DNA from: Peptostreptococcus sp. | GTDB lineage: Bacteria > Bacillota > Clostridia > Peptostreptococcales > Peptostreptococcaceae | Reading direction: 5' to 3' | Length of the DNA stretch: 19,582 nt | Assembly: GCA_020025095.1 (NCBI GenBank) | Contig: JAHHSS010000019.1 | Location: forward strand, 1 to 19,582 | Shown here: positions 1-6,965 of the stretch, in pieces | How the letters are laid out: each line of letters opens with the position of its first letter | How positions within the stretch are numbered: the first letter of the stretch is position 1 | Made by a program: the position numbers and the translations under genes | Notes under the pieces: generated by a model | What the model saw: the letters and a program-made list of their open reading frames with translations, nothing else | Told to the model about the DNA's origin: nothing | Databases searched by the model: none

Positions 1-14
1 AGGAGGTGTTGTTT

Positions 15-1955
15 ATGTCTAGAACTAGCATAAAGCATATAGCCGAAGATTATAACATGAGTGAAAAAGAACTTGTGGGAAAAATTAATGACTTTGGTAT
101 TGAGATAATTGATAAGGAATACGTAGAAGGAGAAAATCTAGAACTTCTAGTAGAAATGTTGAATGAAGAAATAAAAGAAGCAAAAGGAAATGTAATTGAA
201 GTAGATAATAAAATTACTGTACAGGATTTGTCTAACAAGCTTGGCAGATCAGCTTCTGAAATAATAATGCAACTTATGAAGATGGGTACAATGGCTACAA
301 TCAACCAAGAAATAAGCTTTGATATAGCAGCGTTGGTGTGCAACGAATTTGGGTACACATTGATTAAAAATGAAAGTTCAGAAATTGAGGAACTTGAAAT
401 AGAAGCATTAATGGATATAGAAGAAGATGATGAAAAAGACCTTATGCCAAGACCACCAGTAGTAACTGTTATGGGTCATGTCGATCATGGTAAGACATCA
501 CTTCTTGATGCAATTAGAAATTCAAATGTTACATCAGGAGAAGCTGGAGGAATAACTCAGCATATAGGTGCTTCAGAAGTAATGATAAATGGTCAAAAAA
601 TCGTATTTTTGGATACTCCAGGACACGAAGCTTTTACATCAATGAGAGCAAGAGGAGCGCAGGTTACAGATATAGCAATTCTTGTTGTAGCTGCCGATGA
701 TGGTATCATGCCACAGACAATAGAAGCTATAAATCATGCTAAAGCAGCTAATGTACCTATAATAGTTGCTATAAATAAGATTGATAAGCCTGGAGCTAGT
801 CCTGATAAGGTAAAACAAGAATTAGCAGACCAGGGACTTTTAGTTGAAGATTGGGGTGGAGATGTAATCTCAGTTGAAGTTTCAGCTAAAAAGAGAATAA
901 ATATAGAAGGTCTACTTGAAATGGTACTTCTAGTTGCCGAAGTAGAAGAGTTGAAAGCAAATCCAAATAAGAGAGCAGTGGGTACAGTTATAGAAGCAGA
1001 GCTTGACAAGGGAAGAGGGCCAGTAGCGACAGTTCTTGTCCAAGGTGGTACTCTAAGAGTTGGAGATCCTATAGTTGCAGGTGTTGCAAGTGGTAAGGTA
1101 AGAGCTATGATTAACTACAAAGGAAAAAGGGTTAAACAGGCAGGCCCATCAACAGCTGTTGAAATATTAGGTCTATCAGACGTACCAGCAGGTGGAGATC
1201 AGTTTGTTGAAGTTCCAAACGATAAAACTGCAAGACTTATTGCTGAAAAGAGACAAGAAATGCAAAGAGAAGAAATGCTAAAGGCAAGCTCAAAGATTTC
1301 TCTTGATGATTTATTTGCTCAGATGAGTGAAGGAAAAGTAAAGGATCTTAATATAGTAATAAAGGCAGATGTTCAAGGTTCTGTACAGGCGGTTAAGCAA
1401 AGTTTAGAAAAACTATCTAATGATGAAGTTCAAATAAAGGTAATTCATGGCGGAGTTGGTGCAATCACTGAATCAGATGTACTTTTGGCATCAGCATCAA
1501 ATGCTATAATAATTGGTTTCAATGTAAGACCAGTAGCAGGAGCTGAGCAATTAGCTGAAAAAGAAACAGTAGATATCAGAACATATACGATTATATATAA
1601 GGCGATAGAAGATATCAAGGCTGCGATGAGTGGTATGCTTGACCCAGAATATGTTGATGAAGATACTGGTAAGGTAGAAATAAGAGAAACATATAAAATT
1701 TCTGGAGTAGGTACAGTTGCAGGTGCTTATGTTATTTCAGGGAAAATATACAGAAATTGTAAGGTTAGAATTGTAAGAGATGGCATTATAATACATGAGG
1801 GAGAACTTGCATCACTTAGAAGATTTAAAGATGATGTTAAGGAAGTTGCTCAAGGATTTGAATGCGGTCTAGGTATTGTGAATTACAATGATATAAAAGT
1901 TGGAGATATAGTAGAAGGCTATATTACTAAAGAAGTTGAAAGAACAATAGACTAA
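15..1955 (+). CDS. infB: Translation initiation factor IF-2
   Basis: GTPase that brings fMet-tRNA to the 30S subunit and promotes 70S joining. The 646-residue protein has two small IF2_N-type helical domains (about 1-50 and 65-115) and an acidic linker. The G domain follows, with P-loop GHVDHGKT at 154-161, DTPGH at 200-204, NKID at 254-257 and SAK at 290-292. After it come the beta-barrel domain II, IF2 domain 3 and the C-terminal fMet-tRNA-binding barrel. The length fits the short clostridial IF2 (B. subtilis about 716, E. coli 890). The window opens on its SD, AGGAGG at 1-6, eight nt before ATG 15. A GTG at 6 is in frame but overlaps the SD, so it was rejected. The upstream partners usual in this operon (nusA and others) would lie outside the window. 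Identification is secure. Confidence 0.98.
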   Translation: MSRTSIKHIAEDYNMSEKELVGKINDFGIEIIDKEYVEGENLELLVEMLNEEIKEAKGNVIEVDNKITVQDLSNKLGRSASEIIMQLMKMGTMATINQEISFDIAALVCNEFGYTLIKNESSEIEELEIEALMDIEEDDEKDLMPRPPVVTVMGHVDHGKTSLLDAIRNSNVTSGEAGGITQHIGASEVMINGQKIVFLDTPGHEAFTSMRARGAQVTDIAILVVAADDGIMPQTIEAINHAKAANVPIIVAINKIDKPGASPDKVKQELADQGLLVEDWGGDVISVEVSAKKRINIEGLLEMVLLVAEVEELKANPNKRAVGTVIEAELDKGRGPVATVLVQGGTLRVGDPIVAGVASGKVRAMINYKGKRVKQAGPSTAVEILGLSDVPAGGDQFVEVPNDKTARLIAEKRQEMQREEMLKASSKISLDDLFAQMSEGKVKDLNIVIKADVQGSVQAVKQSLEKLSNDEVQIKVIHGGVGAITESDVLLASASNAIIIGFNVRPVAGAEQLAEKETVDIRTYTIIYKAIEDIKAAMSGMLDPEYVDEDTGKVEIRETYKISGVGTVAGAYVISGKIYRNCKVRIVRDGIIIHEGELASLRRFKDDVKEVAQGFECGLGIVNYNDIKVGDIVEGYITKEVERTID

Positions 1956-1993
1956 TTACATTTCTATTTTAATTAAGAAAGAGGTGTATTTAA

Positions 1994-2341
1994 ATGGCTT
2001 CAAATAGAATAAAAAGAATAAGCGAAGAAGTGAGAAAAGTTATAAGTTCAATGCTTATAAATGGAATAAAAGATCCAAGAATAACATCTATGATAAGTGT
2101 TACAGAAGTAGAGGTTACCAATGACCTTAGATATGCTTTTGTTTATATAAGCATGTTAGGTGGAGATAGAGAAGAATCTCTTGCAGGCCTTAATAGTGCG
2201 AGAGGATATATGAGAAGAGAAGTAGGAAAAGCTGTCAAACTAAGATACGTTCCAGAAATAATCTTCAAAATAGATGACTCCATAGAAAAAGGAATGTATA
2301 TGGATGAACTAATAAAGAGTGTAAACTCAAAAAATGATTAG
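1994..2341 (+). CDS. rbfA: 30S ribosome-binding factor A
   Basis: Single KH-like domain protein that binds the immature 30S subunit and helps 16S rRNA 5'-end processing, especially in the cold. The 115 residues are normal for Firmicutes. Recognised from the N-terminal start with IKRISEEVRKV, the RITSMISVTEVEVTNDL strand, the kinked-helix segment around NSARGYMRREV and the C-terminal YVPEIIFKIDDSIEKG stretch. It starts 38 nt after infB, with SD GAGGTG at 1981-1986 and ATG at 1994. It is almost certainly in the infB transcript; infB-rbfA is a very widely conserved pair. No terminator lies between them. Confidence 0.97.
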   Translation: MASNRIKRISEEVRKVISSMLINGIKDPRITSMISVTEVEVTNDLRYAFVYISMLGGDREESLAGLNSARGYMRREVGKAVKLRYVPEIIFKIDDSIEKGMYMDELIKSVNSKND

Positions 2342-2365
2342 TTTTAACGAATAAGATATATTATA

Positions 2366-2394
2366 GTGAGATAATTTATATTTTGCTGTATAAT
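2366..2394 (+). promoter_or_regulatory. Candidate promoter before nrnA
   Basis: A perfect TATAAT (2389-2394) lies 17 nt after a poor -35 (GTGAGA, 2366-2371; 4 of 6 to TTGACA). A second possible extended -10, TGAGATAAT, overlaps at 2367-2375. It would start a transcript near 2400, right at the hairpin that follows. It could allow nrnA-truB-ribF to be made apart from infB-rbfA. Sequence match only. Confidence 0.35.
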
Positions 2395-2398
2395 AAAG

Positions 2399-2437
2399 GG
2401 TGTCAGTGTTTTTCATGCTGACACCACTTTTATTATT
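2399..2437 (+). terminator. Hairpin before nrnA: weak terminator or 5' stem-loop
   Basis: GGTGTCAG (2399-2406) pairs perfectly with CTGACACC (2418-2425). The run after it, ACTTTTATTATT, is T-rich but interrupted. Read from infB it could be a partial intrinsic terminator. Read from the promoter at 2366-2394 it would be the very 5' end of the nrnA message and might protect it. The structure is clear; the role is inferred. Confidence 0.45.
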
Positions 2438-2456
2438 AAGAATAGGATGTGATTTT

Positions 2457-3452
2457 ATGAATAGTTTTACTAAGGAAATAGATAATATACTAGATTATAT
2501 ACAATCTAGTGATGATAAATTTTTAGTGTCATCTCATGTGAGTCCAGATGGAGATAATATTGGTTCTTCTCTTTCAATATATAATTTTTTAAAAAAGTTA
2601 GGTGAGGACGTTGTTTATGTTTTAGATGATGAGTATCCAAAAAATTTGATGTTTTTATACAATGAAAACATTAAAATGACTTCAAAAGATATTAAAGAAA
2701 AAGAAGGATACACTGTAATTGCTCTTGATTCTGGTGATTATGCTAGAATATGTGTGGATAGTGAAATACTTGAAAATGCTAAAGGAGTTATATGCATAGA
2801 CCATCATATAACAAATGGAAACTATGCTTTTTTAAAATATATAGACACAGAAGAATCCTCTACTTGTGAACTCGTATATAATATTCTCGTGAGATATGAG
2901 CATAATACAAATAATAAAATTATTGATGAAGATATAGCTACATATCTTTATACAGGTCTTATAACAGATACAGGTAATTTTCAATATTCTAATACAAGAA
3001 ACAGTTCATTTATTATGGCTTCAGAGTTAATGAAAAGAGGGGCAAGAAAGGATTTAATAATAGAAAAAATATTTCAAAATAACTCAGTTAATTTTTACAA
3101 GCTTTTAGGAGAAGCCTTAAATGGTCTTGAAATTGTGAAGTCGCAGATATCTATTATTTCAGTTGCCAAGGAAACTATGGATAAGTATGAAGTAGAATAT
3201 GGCGATATAGATGCAATCACTCCGTATACAAGAGATATTGAAGGAATAGAACTTGGTATATTTATAAAAGAAAAAGAACTTGGTGAAATAAAAGTAAGTT
3301 TTCGTTCGAAAAACTATATAGATTGTTCAAAATTGGCATCTGAGTTTTCAGGTGGTGGTCATAAAAAGGCTGCAGGTTGTACAATAAAGAACTTGAATAT
3401 AGAGTTGGCAAAAAAAATGCTTATAGAAAAAGCTATAAGTTATTTAAAATAA
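2457..3452 (+). CDS. nrnA: DHH/DHHA1 phosphoesterase, oligoribonuclease NrnA type
   Basis: Predicted cytoplasmic Mn-dependent enzyme that degrades 2-5 nt RNA leftovers and, in characterised relatives, dephosphorylates pAp. The 331 residues carry the DHH-domain metal motifs SHVSPDGDNIGS (26-37) and DHH at 115-117. The C-terminal DHHA1 domain has GGGHKKAAG at 299-307, which binds the substrate. Start ATG 2457 has SD AGGA at 2444-2447. In-frame upstream starts (GTG 2400, ATG 2414) fall inside the hairpin and lack an SD. It sits 31 nt before truB, in the usual Firmicutes order rbfA-nrnA-truB-ribF. With pnp and rny in the same window it completes an RNA-decay set. pAp activity cannot be told from sequence. 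Confidence 0.92.
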   Translation: MNSFTKEIDNILDYIQSSDDKFLVSSHVSPDGDNIGSSLSIYNFLKKLGEDVVYVLDDEYPKNLMFLYNENIKMTSKDIKEKEGYTVIALDSGDYARICVDSEILENAKGVICIDHHITNGNYAFLKYIDTEESSTCELVYNILVRYEHNTNNKIIDEDIATYLYTGLITDTGNFQYSNTRNSSFIMASELMKRGARKDLIIEKIFQNNSVNFYKLLGEALNGLEIVKSQISIISVAKETMDKYEVEYGDIDAITPYTRDIEGIELGIFIKEKELGEIKVSFRSKNYIDCSKLASEFSGGGHKKAAGCTIKNLNIELAKKMLIEKAISYLK

Positions 3453-3483
3453 TTAGCAAAATTTTTTAAAAGGAAGGACTTTA

Positions 3484-4347
3484 ATGGATAGAATCTTCAA
3501 TATAAATAAACCAATTGGAATGACTTCTCATGATGTCGTTTATAAGGTTAGAAAAATACTTAAAACAAAAAAAGTAGGTCACACAGGAACTTTAGATCCA
3601 GATGCACAGGGTGTTTTACCAATATGCGTTGGAAGAGCTACTAAAATAAGTGATTTGATACTCAATAAAGAAAAAGAATATATATGTGAATTTATTCTTG
3701 GAATTGAGACGGATACATATGATACTTCAGGCAAAATTATTAGTGAGCATGATATCAGATGTGTAAAAATAGAAGATGTTAAAAAGGCTATAAATAGTCA
3801 AGTTGGAGAAATAATGCAATACCCGCCTATTTACTCCGCTTTAAAGATTAATGGTAAAAAGATGTGTGATCTTGCAAGGAGTGGGCGTGCAGATGAAATC
3901 GAGTTAAAAGCTAGACCTGTAACTATAAACTCTATTGAGATACTAAATATTGAAATACCGAAAGTGACGATAAGGGTAAGTTGTAGCAAGGGTACCTATA
4001 TCAGAAGTCTTTGTCATGATATAGGTCAAATATTAAAGGTAGGCGGATGTATGTCTTACCTTCAAAGAACTAAAAGCGGAATATTTGATATAGAAAAATC
4101 AATTAGCCTTGAAGAGCTTGAAATGTATAGAGATGAGGATAGGCTAATAGAAAAAAGTTATTCAGTAGAAGAAGTTCTCATGGAATTTCCATATATAGTT
4201 TTACATCAAAATGCAGTGAAATATTATTCAAATGGTGGTAAAATAGAAGAAAGAAGGTTTATAGAAGGAAACTATAAAAATTCTTTATCTAAAAGAGTAA
4301 GAGTGTATTCCAATAAAAAGGAATTTATAGGAATTGGAATATTTTAA
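3484..4347 (+). CDS. truB: tRNA pseudouridine(55) synthase
   Basis: Converts U55 in the T-loop of elongator tRNAs to pseudouridine. The 287 residues have the family N-terminus INKPIGMTSHDVV (7-19) and the catalytic block GHTGTLDPDA, with nucleophile Asp38. They also have the YPPIYSALKINGKK substrate loop and the RVSCSKGTYIRSL strand. The remaining C-terminal part (from about 230) is a short PUA-like segment. SD AAGGAAGG precedes ATG 3484. It sits 31 nt after nrnA and 45 nt before ribF with no terminator either side, so it is co-transcribed. Confidence 0.97.
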   Translation: MDRIFNINKPIGMTSHDVVYKVRKILKTKKVGHTGTLDPDAQGVLPICVGRATKISDLILNKEKEYICEFILGIETDTYDTSGKIISEHDIRCVKIEDVKKAINSQVGEIMQYPPIYSALKINGKKMCDLARSGRADEIELKARPVTINSIEILNIEIPKVTIRVSCSKGTYIRSLCHDIGQILKVGGCMSYLQRTKSGIFDIEKSISLEELEMYRDEDRLIEKSYSVEEVLMEFPYIVLHQNAVKYYSNGGKIEERRFIEGNYKNSLSKRVRVYSNKKEFIGIGIF

Positions 4348-4392
4348 TGGTAAAGAGTGAAAAAATATTCAAATTAGGATAATGGTGATATT

Positions 4393-5394
4393 ATGAAAAT
4401 ATACAATAACTTGGATGAAATAGATTTTCCCTTTGATACATGCGTTACAATAGGGAACTTTGATGGTGTTCATAAAGGGCATCAAACACTAATAAATAAA
4501 ACTATACAATATTCCAAGGAAAATAACTTAAAAAGTGTAGTGTTTACATTCTCTAATCATCCTGTAAATTATTTTAAACCGGGTTATGTAAAAAATATTA
4601 TTTCTAGCAAAGAAAAATATGAGTTAATTGAAAGAATGGGCATAGATATATATATATCCATACCATTTGATGCAAGTATGACTCAAATATCAGCAGAAGA
4701 ATATATTGATAATATTCTTATCAATAAATTGCATGTCAAAAAGATGGTTATTGGCCATGACTTTACTTTTGCAAGAAAAAGAGAAGGCAATCCAGAACTT
4801 TTAAAAAAACTAGCAAAAGAAAAAGGGTTTTCTGTTGAAGTGGTAGATCCAGTAATAATGGATGGAAGAAGAATAAGCTCTACAGATATAAGGAAGGCTA
4901 TTGCAGATGGAGATGTGGCAGAGGCTGAGCACCTCTTAGGCAGATATTTTGCAGTAGAAGGAACTGTCATTAAAGGAAGGCAAATAGGTCGAACTATTGG
5001 TTTTCCTACTGCAAATATTCAATATGACAGTAGTATGGCGATACCTAAAATAGGTATATATGCAACCTTAGCAGTGATAGATGGACAAGTATATTGTGGT
5101 GCTACTAGTATAGGAACAAATCCAACAGTAAATGGCAAGAATTTGAGTATAGAAACATATATATTGGATTTTGATGAAGACATATATGGAAAAAATCTAA
5201 GAATAGAATTTGTCGAAAATATGAGAGATGAAATAAAATTTGATAGCAAGGAAGATTTAAAAGAACAACTTCAAAAAGATACAAAATATGTGAGAAATAA
5301 CTATATAAGTGTTCTCGAAAATCTAGTTGATAGTCCTAGGGATTATAATATCACAATAAAAAATATAAGAAAACATTTAAAGTTGAAAAAATAA
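4393..5394 (+). CDS. ribF: Bifunctional riboflavin kinase / FAD synthetase
   Basis: Makes FMN from riboflavin and ATP, then adenylates FMN to FAD. The N-terminal nucleotidyltransferase half carries GNFDGVHKGH (21-30) and ISSTDIR (161-167). The C-terminal flavokinase half carries GRTIGFPTAN (199-208) and GTNPTV. The 333 residues include about 25 polar, lysine-rich residues beyond the usual kinase end, a modest C-terminal tail of unknown role. SD GGTGA at 4384-4388 precedes ATG 4393. Last gene of the infB-side cluster. No terminator follows, so the transcript can read into rpsO, which also has its own promoter. No FMN riboswitch is visible upstream. Confidence 0.97.
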   Translation: MKIYNNLDEIDFPFDTCVTIGNFDGVHKGHQTLINKTIQYSKENNLKSVVFTFSNHPVNYFKPGYVKNIISSKEKYELIERMGIDIYISIPFDASMTQISAEEYIDNILINKLHVKKMVIGHDFTFARKREGNPELLKKLAKEKGFSVEVVDPVIMDGRRISSTDIRKAIADGDVAEAEHLLGRYFAVEGTVIKGRQIGRTIGFPTANIQYDSSMAIPKIGIYATLAVIDGQVYCGATSIGTNPTVNGKNLSIETYILDFDEDIYGKNLRIEFVENMRDEIKFDSKEDLKEQLQKDTKYVRNNYISVLENLVDSPRDYNITIKNIRKHLKLKK

Positions 5395-5403
5395 ATTATT
5401 TTC

Positions 5404-5432
5404 TTGAACAGCTAAGATAACTATGTTATAAT
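5404..5432 (+). promoter_or_regulatory. rpsO promoter
   Basis: TTGAAC (5404-5409), a 17-nt spacer, then TATAAT (5427-5432) preceded by TGT, which makes an extended -10. The predicted start is near 5439, giving a leader of about 77 nt before rpsO. Spacing and -10 match the housekeeping sigma-A consensus. Confidence 0.8.
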
Positions 5433-5438
5433 GATTAA

Positions 5439-5504
5439 GGTTGAAACCTGAGCTCGGCTTTAGAGTCTCCATTCAAAGCTTAGCTTTTGGCGATTATAAA
5501 ATTT
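5439..5504 (+). promoter_or_regulatory. rpsO leader with alternative stems
   Basis: Possible stems are TTGAA 5441-5445 with TTCAA 5472-5476, GAGCTC 5450-5455 with GAG-T-CTC 5463-5469, and AAAGC 5475-5479 with GCTTT 5483-5487. AAAGC can instead pair with GCTTT at 5457-5461, so two folds compete just upstream of the SD (AGGAGG 5505-5510). S15 is known to autoregulate through its mRNA leader in several bacteria. That this leader binds S15 is inferred. Confidence 0.45.
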
Positions 5505-5515
5505 AGGAGGAAAAT

Positions 5516-5773
5516 ATGATAAACAAAGAACAAATAATCAAGGAATTTGGAAGAAAAGAAGGAGATACTGGTTCTCCAGAAGTTCAGATAGCTTTATTAA
5601 CAGCTAGAATTAACGAATTAAATGAACACTTAAAGGTTCATAAGAAGGATCATCACTCAAGAAGAGGTCTTTTAAAGATGGTTGGTAGAAGAAGAAATCT
5701 ATTAACTTACTTAAAGAGAAATGATCTTGAAGGATACAGAGCTTTAATAGCTAAGTTAGGATTAAGAAAATAA
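5516..5773 (+). CDS. rpsO: 30S ribosomal protein S15
   Basis: Primary 16S rRNA-binding protein of the small-subunit platform. The 85 residues (usual 88-89) are all-helical, with the hallmark GDTGSPEVQIALLTARI, the HKKDHHSRRGLL loop that contacts rRNA and the ending YRALIAKLGLRK. The few missing residues are at the N-terminus. The SD AGGAGG at 5505-5510 fixes ATG 5516 with 5-nt spacing, so the shorter N-terminus looks real. It is bounded by its own promoter and a perfect terminator, so it can be made as a single-gene transcript. Confidence 0.99.
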   Translation: MINKEQIIKEFGRKEGDTGSPEVQIALLTARINELNEHLKVHKKDHHSRRGLLKMVGRRRNLLTYLKRNDLEGYRALIAKLGLRK

Positions 5774-5781
5774 TTCTTTTT

Positions 5782-5817
5782 AAGCAGATATGATTTTTCA
5801 TATCTGCTTTGTTTTAT
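5782..5817 (+). terminator. Intrinsic terminator after rpsO
   Basis: Perfect 12-bp stem AAGCAGATATGA / TCATATCTGCTT with a TTTT loop, followed by TGTTTTAT. It lies 8 nt after the rpsO stop codon. Confidence 0.95.
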
Positions 5818-5876
5818 AATCTATTAAAAAGCTTTTATTATCATTTTTAATATAAATCTATTTTTATATTGTAAAA

Positions 5877-5887
5877 TGTGATAAAAT
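5877..5887 (+). promoter_or_regulatory. Candidate extended -10 promoter before the degV leader
   Basis: TGTGATAAAAT contains TGA-TAAAAT (or TGT-GATAAA) as an extended -10; no good -35 is seen 17 nt upstream. Transcription would start near 5894, exactly where the long-range helix of the degV leader begins. This coincidence is the main support. Confidence 0.4.
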
Positions 5888-5894
5888 ATTCTTA

Positions 5895-6049
5895 TGGTGT
5901 GTTATAGGAAAATAGTATTAATAATGCTTTTAAGCATTAGAATAGACATGAAAAATTCTGTAAATAATATCCCTATCATAGGATAGAGCTGTTATTTACA
6001 GAAAAATTTCAAGGTCTAAAAATTAGATTAATTTGAAAAAGACACACTG
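5895..6049 (+). ncRNA. Unassigned structured RNA / 5' leader of degV-pnp
   Basis: Most of the gene-free stretch between rpsO and degV can fold as a branched RNA. A closing helix pairs 5895-5903 with 6041-6049 (GTGTGT with ACACAC plus G-U pairs). A hairpin pairs TAATGCT 5922-5928 with AGCATTA 5933-5939. A long arm pairs TAGAC 5943-5947 with GTCTA 6014-6018, GAAA 5950-5953 with TTTC 6007-6010, and a perfect 12-bp TTCTGTAAATAA 5956-5967 with TTATTTACAGAA 5992-6003. The arm is capped by TATCC 5968-5972 with GGATA 5981-5985. No known riboswitch motif (T-box, GEMM, FMN, glycine) is recognised. It has no clear terminator at its end, so a cis leader is favoured over a free RNA such as 6S. Confidence 0.5.
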
Positions 6050-6097
6050 ATATTAGAACTATTTTATAAAAGATAGAAGAAGTTAGGAGGTACTACT

Positions 6098-6946
6098 TTG
6101 GACATAAAATTAATATGTGATAGTTTATGTGATATTCCTGAAGAAATACAGCAAAAGGAATACCTTGAGGTTATTCCTCTAACCCTTATTATGGATGGTA
6201 AGGAATATAAAGATGGTGTCGATATAACAAAAGAAGAGTTTTATGATAGCGTTTTAAAGTCTGGTGAAATTCCGAAGACTTCTCAAGCAACATATATGCA
6301 GTTCAAAGAAGCTTTCGAAGCCGCTGTTAAGGATGGAAAGAGTATACTTTGCTTGACTGGTGCATCATCTGCTACTGGTACATTCCAAAGTGCAATTTTA
6401 GCAAAGGGTGATATGGAAGAAGGTAATATTCATGTATTTGATACAGAAAATTTATCACTTGGAGCAGGGCAATTTGTAATTCGTGCATGTGATATGATAG
6501 AAGAGGGCTTAAGTGTAGAAGAAACCGTTGAAAAATTGGAAGAATTAAGAGAAAGTGTAAGTATACTATTTGCACCTGCTTCTTTTGATTTTCTTAAAAA
6601 AAGTGGAAGAGTTCCTTTGACAACAGCAATAATTGGGAATATGCTTAATATAAAGCCTATTTTTAAAATGGAAAGAGGGAAAATAAGCTTAGTAACAAAA
6701 GTAAGAGGAATAAAGAAGTTAGCATCAAAATTGGTAGAACTTACAATTGAAAATAATAGTGATACTCTATCAGAACTTACAGTTACGATGGGACATGGAT
6801 GTAATTTAGATGATTATGAAAAGCTTAAAAAAGAAGTAGAATTAAAATTGAAAAACAAAGTAAAGAAAATAATGGTTACAAAAGGTGGAGTTTGTATATG
6901 TTCTCATACAGGTCCAGATATAATTGCAATCAGTTATTCAAAGTAA
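6098..6946 (+). CDS. DegV family (FakB-like) fatty-acid-binding protein
   Basis: DegV proteins bind a fatty acid. The characterised FakB members present it to the kinase FakA for phosphorylation and entry into phospholipid synthesis. The 282-residue protein starts with the typical KLICDSLCDIP, has the PKTSQ loop (59-63; Thr61/Ser62 contact the carboxylate in relatives), LTGASSATGT, KSGRVP in the second half and HTGP at 270-273. The start is TTG 6098, with SD AGGAGG at 6085-6090 and 7-nt spacing; no ATG fits. The stop is 19 nt before the pnp ATG, so the two are co-transcribed. DegV is not a usual member of the rpsO-pnp cluster. Ligand and partner kinase are unknown here. Confidence 0.9.
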   Translation: MDIKLICDSLCDIPEEIQQKEYLEVIPLTLIMDGKEYKDGVDITKEEFYDSVLKSGEIPKTSQATYMQFKEAFEAAVKDGKSILCLTGASSATGTFQSAILAKGDMEEGNIHVFDTENLSLGAGQFVIRACDMIEEGLSVEETVEKLEELRESVSILFAPASFDFLKKSGRVPLTTAIIGNMLNIKPIFKMERGKISLVTKVRGIKKLASKLVELTIENNSDTLSELTVTMGHGCNLDDYEKLKKEVELKLKNKVKKIMVTKGGVCICSHTGPDIIAISYSK

Positions 6947-6965
6947 GATAAACAAGGAGGAAACT

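Noticed and set aside
6..14. GTG start for infB at position 6
   Set aside because: It overlaps the SD AGGAGG (1-6), which fits ATG 15 with 8-nt spacing.
4348..4392. Possible FMN riboswitch before ribF
   Set aside because: Only 45 nt with none of the conserved RFN-element sequence.
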